Shown: positions 17,094 through 24,499 of the stretch, piece after piece | Layout of the letters: every line of letters begins with the position of its first letter | Numbering within the stretch: position 1 is the first letter of the stretch | Origin: Streptosporangium violaceochromogenes | GTDB taxonomy: Bacteria; Actinomycetota; Actinomycetes; Streptosporangiales; Streptosporangiaceae | Length of the DNA stretch: 64,000 bases | Assembly (NCBI RefSeq): GCF_014654615.1 | Contig: NZ_BNBB01000001.1 | Span: 434,001 to 498,000, forward strand | Direction: 5' to 3' | Program-made: the position numbers and the translations under genes | Notes under the pieces: generated by a model | The model's database searches: none | The model's input: only the letters and a program-made list of their open reading frames with translations | What the model was told of the DNA's origin: nothing

Positions 17094-17834
17094 ATGCCCC
17101 GTTACCCGAACAGAGATCGCGTCGCGCTGCTGGCCGCGCTGGTGGCCCCACCGGCCGTTGCCGCGGTGCTCCTGCCGTTCCGCGACACCCTCCCGAACAC
17201 CAGCGTGGCCCTCATCCTGGTCGTGCTCGTGGTCGCGGTCGCCGCCAACGGACACCGTCTGGCCGGCGCGCTCGCGGCGATCTCGGCCGCGGTGTGGTTC
17301 AACTTCTTCTTCACCCAGCCCTACCAGCGCTTCGCCGTCGCCGGCTCCGCGGACGTCCAGACGGTGGTCCTGCTGCTCATCGTGGGCCTCGCGGTCTCGC
17401 AGCTGGCCGCCCGCGCCCGGCGGCTGGAAGTGGTCGCCGTCACCGACGCCGGCTACCTGGCCCGCATCCACGAGACCGCCGAGCTGGCCCAGGCGGCCAG
17501 AGCCCCCGACGCAGTGGTCGACCACGTCACGGCCCAGCTCATCACGCTGCTGCGCCTGCGCGGCTGCCGTTTCGAGTACGGCACCCTGATCGGCCACCCG
17601 CCCCGCCTCGAACAGGACGGCAGCGTGGTCTGGGGCCACCGGCACTGGGACGTCGACCGGCTGGGCCTGCCCGACCGGGAGGTCGAGCTGCGCACCTTCG
17701 GCAACGGCCGCTTCTACGGCCGGTTCATGCTCGACCCCACCCCCGGGGCCGTCCCGCCCCTGCAGGCCCGCCTCGTCGCGGTGACCCTGGCCGACCAGGC
17801 GGGCGCCGCCCTCGACACCGTCGGAGGCCGCTGA
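17094..17834 (+). CDS. DUF4118 (KdpD sensor-like) membrane protein
   Basis: This 246-residue protein carries the four-helix DUF4118 domain found in KdpD potassium sensors: ILVVLVVAVAANGHRLAGALAAISAAVWFNFFFTQPYQRFAV is diagnostic in pattern. A cytosolic GAF-like part follows (about 120-246, DAVVDHVTAQLITLLRLRGCRFEYG), with LADQAGAALDT at the end. It has no kinase domain. GGAGG lies 10 bases before the ATG. Its neighbour across the PIG-L remnant is a KimA-like transporter, which suggests a shared potassium or osmotic role, but this is inferred. Confidence 0.82.
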   Translation: MPRYPNRDRVALLAALVAPPAVAAVLLPFRDTLPNTSVALILVVLVVAVAANGHRLAGALAAISAAVWFNFFFTQPYQRFAVAGSADVQTVVLLLIVGLAVSQLAARARRLEVVAVTDAGYLARIHETAELAQAARAPDAVVDHVTAQLITLLRLRGCRFEYGTLIGHPPRLEQDGSVVWGHRHWDVDRLGLPDREVELRTFGNGRFYGRFMLDPTPGAVPPLQARLVAVTLADQAGAALDTVGGR

Positions 17835-17853
17835 GCCGACGGCGCCTGAAATC

Positions 17854-18054
17854 ATGATCCGCGTGGCCACGACTCTCGCCTTTCACGCCCACCCCGACGA
17901 CGAAACGCTTCTGACCGGCGGGACGCCGGCCAAGCCGGCGTCCGAGGGCCACCGTACGATCATCGCGGTGGCCTGCGACGGGCTCATGGGTGAGGCCACA
18001 GGTCCGGGCGGACAGGCCAGGCTGAACGAGCTGAGGGCCGCCGCGGGACCGTGA
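17854..18054 (+). pseudogene. Truncated PIG-L/LmbE-type deacetylase gene
   Basis: The 66 codons match the N-terminus of GlcNAc-PI de-N-acetylase-like proteins: the zinc motif HAHPDDE (residues 10-16), IIAVACDG, and GGQARLNELRAAA in place of the usual helix that follows. Family members have about 230-290 residues, so about three quarters is missing and the second half of the metal site (HxxH) is gone. It ends 25 bases before the 3' end of the convergent transporter gene. Confidence 0.7.
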
Positions 18055-18078
18055 GTCCCGCCCACTCCCGCCGGCGCG

Positions 18079-19920
18079 TCAGCGGGGGAGGTCGACGGGG
18101 ATGCGCAGGCGGCAGATCACGGCGTCGGTGTGGCGGCGGATCGCGTGGTCCAGGACCCAGCCCCGCTGGTTCTGCAGCAGCCGCTGCCAGGGCCTGGGCA
18201 GATGCATCTCGGGGATGAGGACGACGACGCGGTCGTACCCGCCCTCGGCGCGGACCGAGCGCAGGTAGTCCACGATCGGCCGGGTCAGGGAGTGGGTACG
18301 GCTCCGCAGCACGACGAGGGGGACGTCGGGCCGCCAGGTGTTCCACGCCCGGCGCACCTCGTCGGCGGAGCCGGTCTCCGGGTCCTCGGCGTGGACGACG
18401 GTGAGCGCGCGCACCTCGTCACCGAGGGAGAGCGCCGCGCTGATCGCCTCCTCGGTGAGAAGGTTGACGGCACCGACCGGAACGACCACCAGCGAACGGC
18501 ACGGTTCGGGGTGGGCGGGCACCTCCCCCAGGTGCAGCGCGGCACCGATGCGCCGGTAGGTGCGGTTCACCGCCTCGAACAGCGTGACCAGGACGGCGAC
18601 GGCGAGGAACACCAGCCAGCCGCCCTCGTGGAACTTCGCCACCAGCTGGACGACGAGGGCCACGGCCGTGAACAGCGCGCCCACGCCGTTGAGAACGGCG
18701 TGCCCGTGCCAGCCGGGGCCGCGTTCGAGATACCAGTGCCGGACCATGCCGACCTGGGAGAGGGTGAAGCCGATGAACACCCCGATGGCGAAGACCGGAA
18801 CCAGCCTCTGGGTGTCCCCCCTGGCCACGAGGAGCAGAACGAGGGCGACGAGGGCGAGCACCGTGACGCCGTAGCGGTAGACCTGCCGGTCGGCGCGCAA
18901 CCCGAACACGTGCGGCATGTTGTCGTCGCGGGCCAGGAGCGAGGTCAGGACGGGCATTCCGCCGAAGGAGGTGTTGGCGGCCAGCGCCAGCAGCAGCATG
19001 GTGGCGAACTGCACGACGTAGAAGGCGGCGTTGTGGCCGAGCGCCGCGTCGGCGAGCTGGGCGAGGACGGTCTTGGTGGCGCTGGGGGCGACCTGGAACT
19101 TGCCGATCAGCACGGACAGGCCGATCAGCATCGCCCCGAGGAGGAGACCCAGGGCGACCTCGGTGCGCTGGGCCCGCTTGACCGACGGGGCGCGGAAGGT
19201 CGGGACGGCGTTCGCGATGGCCTCCACGCCGGTCAGGGCCGCACAGCCCGAGGCGAAGGCGCGCAGCAGCAACAGTGTCCCGACGGTGGCCGTGGCGGAG
19301 CCCGACGGGTGGGCGGGCTCGATGGCCGGGTGGGTCCGCAGCAGACCGGCCACCACGATGGCCCCGATGGCCGTGACGAAGACAAGGGTCGGCAGGATCA
19401 TCACCTTCGCCGACTCCGCGACGCCGTACAGGTTGACGGCCGTGATCAGCGCCAGGACGGCCACGCACAGCAGGACCCGCTCGCTGTGAAGGGAGGGAAA
19501 GGCGGAGGTGAGGGCGGCGACACCGGCGGAGACCGACACCGCGACGTTGAGCACGTAGTCGATGATCAGTGAGGCGGCGGCGACCAGGCTGAACCTCCGT
19601 CCGAGGTGCCGCCCGGCGACCGCGTAGGCGCCGCCGCCGTTCGGGAACGCGGCGATCACCTGCCGGTAGGAGGACGTCAGCGCGGCCAGCAGCACCACGA
19701 TGGCCAGCGTGACCGGCAGCGTGAACCCCAGCCCGTGGCTGCCGGCCGCCGCCAGCACCACCACGATGGCCTCGGGGCCGTACGCCACGGAGGCCAGCGC
19801 GTCCAGCGACAGCGCGGCCACCCCCTGCGGCACGGTGAGCCGATCCCGCTCACGGCGCCCGGCTCTGTCGCCACTCGGACGCCCCTCCGCACCGGAGGCA
19901 TCCTTGGCGCCCGCAGCCAC
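18079..19920 (-). CDS. KimA-like potassium importer (APC superfamily, cytosolic USP-like domain)
   Basis: This 613-residue transporter matches Bacillus KimA along its length. LDALASVAYGPEAIVVVLA, SYRQVIAAFPNGGGAYAV, ASLIIDYVLNVAVSVSAG, FASGCAALTGVEAIANAVPTF and ALAANTSFGGMPVLTSLLARD correspond to KimA segments. Twelve membrane spans occupy residues 33-460. A C-terminal domain (about 480-613, LVVVPVGAVNLLTEEAISAALSL) resembles a universal-stress fold, as in KimA. KimA carries out proton-coupled potassium uptake and is inhibited by c-di-AMP in Bacillus. No riboswitch is evident in the 110 bases upstream. A generic amino acid permease is the alternative reading. Confidence 0.82.
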   Translation of the reverse strand: MAAGAKDASGAEGRPSGDRAGRRERDRLTVPQGVAALSLDALASVAYGPEAIVVVLAAAGSHGLGFTLPVTLAIVVLLAALTSSYRQVIAAFPNGGGAYAVAGRHLGRRFSLVAAASLIIDYVLNVAVSVSAGVAALTSAFPSLHSERVLLCVAVLALITAVNLYGVAESAKVMILPTLVFVTAIGAIVVAGLLRTHPAIEPAHPSGSATATVGTLLLLRAFASGCAALTGVEAIANAVPTFRAPSVKRAQRTEVALGLLLGAMLIGLSVLIGKFQVAPSATKTVLAQLADAALGHNAAFYVVQFATMLLLALAANTSFGGMPVLTSLLARDDNMPHVFGLRADRQVYRYGVTVLALVALVLLLVARGDTQRLVPVFAIGVFIGFTLSQVGMVRHWYLERGPGWHGHAVLNGVGALFTAVALVVQLVAKFHEGGWLVFLAVAVLVTLFEAVNRTYRRIGAALHLGEVPAHPEPCRSLVVVPVGAVNLLTEEAISAALSLGDEVRALTVVHAEDPETGSADEVRRAWNTWRPDVPLVVLRSRTHSLTRPIVDYLRSVRAEGGYDRVVVLIPEMHLPRPWQRLLQNQRGWVLDHAIRRHTDAVICRLRIPVDLPR

Positions 19921-20439
19921 TGACTCTCCCCGCTCCCCGTCATCCGCCCCGCACCGCGATCGGCGCGGCCCAGCAAGGTGATTCCCCGAAGTCCCTGATC
20001 AGAGGGCAAACGAAATATGTTGAGGCCCCCATGCGGCGGAAAACCGCGACCAGCACACCGCCACGCCCTTCTCCCCCGTTCGTTTCCCTCACCGCTCTCT
20101 CACCGCCGAGCACCCTTTCCACGGGTCCCCTGCCGGCGTGGAGGCGAAAAGGGTGTCCCCGCCGGGACCGGGGAAGACCGGCGGGGACACCCGGGGGCGA
20201 CCGGCACGGTTCACCCGCCCCCTTCCGCGGTCCCAGGGGTGGGGTGCGGTCGCCCGGGGTCCGGCGGAGGCCCCTGGGGAAGGTGGAGGCCGTCCCGCCG
20301 GAGGTCGGAGGCGCGGCGGGGGTTACGCGGCGTTTCCTTCCGGTCGGTAGGGCGGCTCCCGGCGGCCCGTACGGCGCGGCGGCGGGAGCCGGGCCGCCGG
20401 GGCCGGCCGGAGACGCCCGGATCGCCGGGGGCGGTGGGT
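19921..20439. other. Non-coding stretch upstream of the transporter gene
   Basis: About 520 bases. The first 110 would hold the promoter of the KimA-like gene on the minus strand. The rest is very GC-rich and shows no gene, motif or repeat that I can support, apart from flanking the two gene fragments to its right. Confidence 0.4.
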
Positions 20440-20660
20440 GTGGTGGCCCGGAGGAGAAGAGTGGTCTCGGCTTCGCCCATGCGTTCTGCCAGGTCTTCGG
20501 CGGTGGCGGCCTCCACCATGACCGGCTCGGGGGCCGGCCGGGCGGCCATGGCGTAGAACCGGCGGGTGCCCACGCCGTACAGGACGACCCACCCGGAACG
20601 GGAACGTTCCAGGTGCGCGGCCTCGGAGCGGGCCGGGCCGTCCCACACCCGCCGACGCGC
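20440..20660 (-). pseudogene. Fragment of a small conserved actinobacterial protein
   Basis: The minus strand encodes VWDGPARSEAAHLERSRSG, WVVLYGVGTRRFYAMAARP and VEAATAEDLAERMGEAE. This pattern (Trp-rich start, WxVLYGxxSRxFYA, then a helix EELxxxMREAE) is common in small proteins of about 70-100 residues encoded next to XRE-type regulators in actinomycetes. No start codon or RBS lies at the expected place and the frame simply runs in from unrelated sequence. Family memory is from pattern only. Confidence 0.4.
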
Positions 20661-20679
20661 CGGGGAGTACGGCCGCCCG

Positions 20680-21233
20680 GCCCGATTGTCCTCCGATTGG
20701 CCGGCGACGCTGTACGGCTGGCCGAAGACGCCCCCAGTTTGGGAGCCGCTGCGGCGTACAAGGCACAGGCGTTCGCTCTGGCGGCGCAAGGTGATGCGGA
20801 TGGTGCCCGAGATGCGCTGCGGCGGACCGGCGACGTTTTCGAGCGGCTGCCGACCGACGTCACCGATGACCCTCACCTCATGTGGGGCTTTCCGGAAACC
20901 GACCTTGTGTTCGGCGCAGCGTACGTTGCGTCCCTTATCGGAGACAAGCAGGAAGCACAGCAGGCGGTGGATCGCGCACTCACTCTTTACCCACGTGAAC
21001 GCGTTTACGGCATCGCCAACCTGAAGCTCCTCGAAACCATGAACGCCGTCCGGCACCGGGACGACATCTCAGGTGCCCTCGACTACGCCGTCTCGACCGG
21101 TCGGCATGTTCCTGCCACTGCGGCGCGTCGCCGGATTACCGGCCAGATCGTCAGAGCCCTGCCCGAGGAGGCCCGTGCTCTGCCCGTTGCCCGCGACCTT
21201 CGCTTTTTAACCGCCGACCTACGGTCAGGCTGA
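20680..21233 (+). pseudogene. 3' fragment of an XRE-type regulator with TPR repeats
   Basis: About 184 codons ending at 21233 encode the TPR-like tail usual in actinomycete helix-turn-helix regulators: AAAYKAQAFALAAQGDADGARDALRRT, GFPETDLVFGAAYVASLIGD and ALTLYPRERVYGIANLKLLE. The DNA-binding N-terminal half (about 200 residues) is missing; sequence before 20680 is unrelated. A decayed gene. Confidence 0.55.
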
Positions 21234-21314
21234 GCAAGGCTCACTGCGCGCCGCGGAACCTCTCCCAGCAAGGCTGTACTCAACGTCGGTACCGTAACCC
21301 GGTGGTGCGGCTCC

Positions 21315-21337
21315 CCTAGTAGTACTTCGTTAGGTTG
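21315..21337. repeat. Left end of IS: terminal inverted repeat with target duplication
   Basis: Including the CTAG duplication and one chance flanking base, 23 bases here are the perfect complement of 22728-22750. Confidence 0.85.
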
Positions 21338-22745
21338 TTTTGATCTTTGGGTGTTGGGTTCGGCATGATGCCCTTGTGGACTTGGAGGAGATCGAGCATC
21401 TGCGTGGCGAGCTGGCGGCGTTCGTGGCTGAGGTGTTCGCGTCGGTGCCGCGCCGGGATCAGCGGGCGAAGGGCGACTGCTACCTGCGGGGGTTGATGCT
21501 GGATGGCCGACGCAAGTCGATTCAGCCGATGGCCGAGCGCCTGCCGGACGGCGACATGCAGGCCTTGCAGCAGTTCGTGAACCAGTCGCCGTGGGATCAC
21601 ACCGCGGTGTTGCGCGCGGTGGCGCTCAAGACGGCCCCGATGGTTGATCCGCAGGTGTGGGTGATCGATGATGTGTCCTTTCCCAAGGACGGGAACATGT
21701 CGGTGGGGGTGGCCCGCCAGTGGTGCGGGACGCTGGGCAAACAGTCCAACTGCCAGGTCGCGGTGAGCCTGCACGCCGTGTCCGACACCGCGTCGGTGCC
21801 GATCTCCTGGCGGCTGTTCCTGCCCGGGGAGTGGGACCAGGACGCCGGGCGCCGGGCCAGGGCGGGTGTGCCGCGGGAGGTGGGGCATCGGGAGAAGTGG
21901 CGGCTGGCGTTGGATCTGATCGACGAGGCGATCGGATGGGGCCTTGTCCCGCGGGTGATCGTCGCCGACGCCGGCTACGGCCAGACACCGCGTTTCGCCG
22001 TGGCCTGGCCGAGCGTGGCCTGGACTTCGTCGTCGCGGTCCGCTCCGATGAGTCCGCGCACCCGCACGATGCCGTGCCCACCACACCCGTGTGGAGCGGG
22101 AACGGCCGCAAGCCCGCCGCCCGCTACCGCACCAAGGCCTCCTCGCTGAAGGACCTGGCCGCCGCGGCGGGGCGCGCAAGCTACCGGCGGGTGACCTGGC
22201 GAACGGGCTCCAAAGGCCCGATGCGCTCCCGGTTTCGGGTCCAGAGCGTGCGCCCGGCCGGGGTCACGACCCGCAGGCACGCCAGGTCGCAGGCCGCGGG
22301 GGCGGCCGGCTGGGACGGGGTCCTGCCCGCGATGACGTTGCTGACCGAGTGGCCGACCGGTGCTCAGGCGCCCGCCGAGTACTGGCTGAGCAGCCTGCCG
22401 GCCGACACCACGCTGCGACACCTGGTCCGCCTGGCGAAAATGCGCTGGCGTATCGAGCACGACTACCGGGAGATGAAGCACGGTCTGGGCCTGGACCACT
22501 TCGAGGGCCGTACCTGGCGCGGCTGGCACCATCACGTCACCCTGGTCACCGCCGCTCACGCCTTCCTCACGCTCCGGCGCCTGGACCCAAAAGCCCCGGC
22601 GCCGGCCTGACCTTCTACCAAGTCCTGGCCACGCTTCAGGACCTCATCCGCGCATGGACCGGCGCATGCCCCACCTGCCACCGCGACATACCCGCCGCAG
22701 CACGGCCAGAACACCACCCACCCGAACCAACCTAACGAAGTACTA
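21320..22745 (+). mobile_element. IS701-type insertion sequence, 1426 bp
   Basis: The element is bounded by perfect 18-base terminal inverted repeats (TAGTACTTCGTTAGGTTG on the left, its complement on the right) and by 4-base direct repeats CTAG (21316-21319 and 22746-22749). CTAG fits the YTAR target preference known for IS701. It carries one transposase gene, disrupted by a frameshift. It has landed inside the leader of a relict CRISPR locus. Intact ends suggest a fairly recent insertion. Confidence 0.88.
21376..22610 (+). pseudogene. IS701-family transposase, frameshifted
   Basis: The first frame starts at GTG 21376 (VDLEEIEHLRGELAAFVAEVF) and runs through the DDE catalytic start VWVIDDVSFPKDG (first Asp pair) to VIVADAGYGQ (second Asp). 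At about 21982-21990 the reading frame changes: the continuation DTAFRRGLAERGLDFVVAV is found in the third frame and runs on to YREMKHGLGLDHFEGR (catalytic Glu region) and the stop at 22610. Inserting one base between GGCCAG and ACACCG restores one protein of about 411 residues. The copy is therefore probably dead unless a sequencing error is involved. Confidence 0.85.
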
Positions 22746-22750
22746 CTAGG
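22728..22750. repeat. Right end of IS: terminal inverted repeat with target duplication
   Basis: Perfect complement of 21315-21337. The CTAG at 22746-22749 repeats that at 21316-21319. Confidence 0.85.
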
Positions 22751-22832
22751 TTAAACAACTAAAGGAACTCGCCGCCCCCACCGCACAAAAGCCCAGGTGA
22801 ACAAGGGGTCGGCCCCGCGCGGGGGATGGCCC
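22751..22832 (+). CRISPR. Relict CRISPR leader with one degenerate repeat
   Basis: Bases 22751-22807 match the leader of the big array (24444-24499) at roughly 45 of 54 positions, including ACTAAAGGAA, CCGCACAAA and CCCAGGTGAACAAG. They are followed at 22808-22832 by a 25-base version of the array repeat that begins GTCGGCCCCGCGC, lacks 3 bases of the loop/stem, and ends ATGGCCC instead of ATGGTCC. No second repeat follows. The IS701 element sits immediately upstream, and similarity to the main leader (GTGCGGCTCCC versus ATGCGGCACCC) can be seen on its far side, so the leader was split. Confidence 0.7.
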
Positions 22833-23639
22833 ACAGTGCTGACGCTCTGCGGGAAGACCGCCCGTACAGCCGACTCGTCGCCATCGGTCGGCTCACTCCT
22901 CATCGCCTGCGCCAGGCATACGCCCTGGCCATGATGGGAGGTCACGACAAGGCCCTTGACGCGCTCCGGGCCTCCCTCGAACTCACGGCGGCGCGCCTCC
23001 CCGCCATCCCCGGCTCCGGGGAGCCGAGCGGCCACCGGATGGCCGTCGCCGAACTGCGTCGGCTCGCACGGCATAGAACCTCCGCGCGACCGCCCCCATG
23101 CCGAGACATGGGTTGCCCTGGATGCCTCCCAGACTGCGGCGACGGACTCTCCTCGCGCATCGTGAGGACAACTCGTCCGGGTTCGCTCTTTCGGACAGTC
23201 GCAATACACCTTTTGAACGATGCGCACCAGAGAAGGCGTTACCTACTCTTAGTGAGAAATGATGAACTTTCCGTTTCCGCCTGTGCTCAAGCCGCTCAGC
23301 GGGGCCGTTCACGGCACCTTCGCGGCCCCTCTGGGGATCGCTGTCGCCAGGATCACGCCTGACCTCGTGGCATGGGGATCCTGATCAATGTGCTGTATGC
23401 GGTGGGGATTGTCGTCAAGGGGCGGTCGCCACACTTCGACGGCCCTGGCCATCCGCTGCTGGGACGTCGCGACCGGTGGCGGTGACACTCGGCCGGCAGG
23501 AACACAGGCGCCCTGACCGTCCCGCAGGTCGTTGACTCACGCGCCACCACCACCAGGAAGGGTCTCACCCACCCTTCATGATCCCCCGCTCTCTCTTCGT
23601 ACCGCGCCGCCCTTCTTCCCCCATGCCTGAGGAGTCTCC
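22833..23639. other. 807-base region without a supported gene
   Basis: Directly after the relict repeat, the plus strand can encode LRQAYALAMMGGHDKALDALRASLEL, which resembles one TPR-like helix pair of a decayed regulator, but no complete gene is present. Near 23370 a short frame encodes GILINVLYAVGIVVKG, a single hydrophobic segment. I see no RBS-supported start before 23640. It looks like decayed sequence between two CRISPR leaders. Confidence 0.4.
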
Positions 23640-24026
23640 ATGCTTCCGCTCGCCATTGTGATCATCACCCTCGCCCTCGTGTTCTACACCGTCGGAGTCT
23701 GGGCGGAACGCCTGCAGAAGACACTGAGGTGGTGGCACGCCGGCGCTTTCATGCTCGGCCTGGCCTGCGACGCCACCGGCACCTTCCTGATGAGCATGAT
23801 CGCCGACGACCGTGCGGCGACCGGGTCGTCCGTCTCGGGACTCAGCAGCATCATGATCGTGAGTGGTGGCGTCGCCCTCGTCCTGATGGCCGTCCATCTG
23901 CTCTGGGCCGTCATTGTGCTGGTCCGTGACCGGCCTGGCGAGAAGCGAAGCTTCCACCGATTCAGCCTCGTTGTCTGGGCGATCTGGCTGGTCCCCTACG
24001 TGACAGGCATGATCAGCGCGATGTGA
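23640..24026 (+). CDS. HsmA-like (TIGR03987 type) four-helix membrane protein
   Basis: This 128-residue protein has four membrane segments (about 3-20, 33-55, 67-95, 108-127) and the sequence pattern LALVFYTVGVWAERLQKTLRWWHAGAF, LGLACDATGTFLMSMIA, which fits the small HsmA/TIGR03987 family of unknown function. GAGGAGTCTCC precedes the ATG. It is the only intact gene between the IS element and the CRISPR array, and it reads toward the array. No evidence links it to CRISPR function. Confidence 0.7.
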   Translation: MLPLAIVIITLALVFYTVGVWAERLQKTLRWWHAGAFMLGLACDATGTFLMSMIADDRAATGSSVSGLSSIMIVSGGVALVLMAVHLLWAVIVLVRDRPGEKRSFHRFSLVVWAIWLVPYVTGMISAM

Positions 24027-24443
24027 CACACCTTTCCAATCTCGGCCAGCCCGGCGACACACCGGTCAAGGGCGGCGACGGCTGCGGATGCCGGTGGATC
24101 ACGGTCGATCGTACCTTCAGGTCGGATCCCGTCCGGATCGCCTGACAACATGCCCCGGCCCGCCTACTGGTCGATGGCGGCTGTGAGGGGGAATCGGCCG
24201 CTTCCGATCTTGGGGACACCGAATCGCCACCCATACCGATCGCGACGAGATCGCCTGGCGTGTGGGTCAACGGCCAAGCACGCCAGGCTCCTTCGGCTCC
24301 CTATCGGCTGATCTCGCGATCGGCACACCTCACCCTTGCCCGTTTCAGAGCTGGCATGCAATGCCTGCGGTACGGTTCAACGGACATGTGATGACGACGC
24401 CGGAAGCGCATCGATCCCGGAAGGTACATGCGGCACCCACGAT
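24027..24443. other. 417-base region upstream of the CRISPR leader
   Basis: No gene supported on either strand. Lower GC than the average of the window. Short minus-strand frames (for example one encoding RYGWRFGVPKIGSGRFPLTAA) have no start context and are not recognised. Part of this segment probably belongs to the extended leader and its promoter. Confidence 0.4.
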
Positions 24444-24499
24444 TTGAGCAACTAAAGGAAAACGGGGCCTCCGCCGCACAAAGGCCCAGGTGAACAAGT
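24444..24499 (+). promoter_or_regulatory. CRISPR leader (repeat-proximal part)
   Basis: This segment lies directly before the first repeat and is conserved in the relict copy at 22751-22807, which is the evidence that it is a leader. ACTAAAGGAA and CCCAGGTGAACAAG are the best-conserved blocks. Mutated repeats cluster at the opposite end of the array, so the array is read and extended from this side. Confidence 0.75.

Noticed and set aside
19921..20030. A possible c-di-AMP (ydaO/kimA) riboswitch upstream of the KimA-like gene
   Set aside because: The gap is about 110 bases and no conserved riboswitch elements could be recognised.
21316..22179. A 287-codon frame antisense to the transposase
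   Set aside because: It is the shadow of the IS701 transposase and has no family features.
23640..24026. HsmA-like membrane protein as a CRISPR-associated accessory gene
   Set aside because: Its only link to the array is position; the family occurs widely without CRISPR and no cas gene is nearby.
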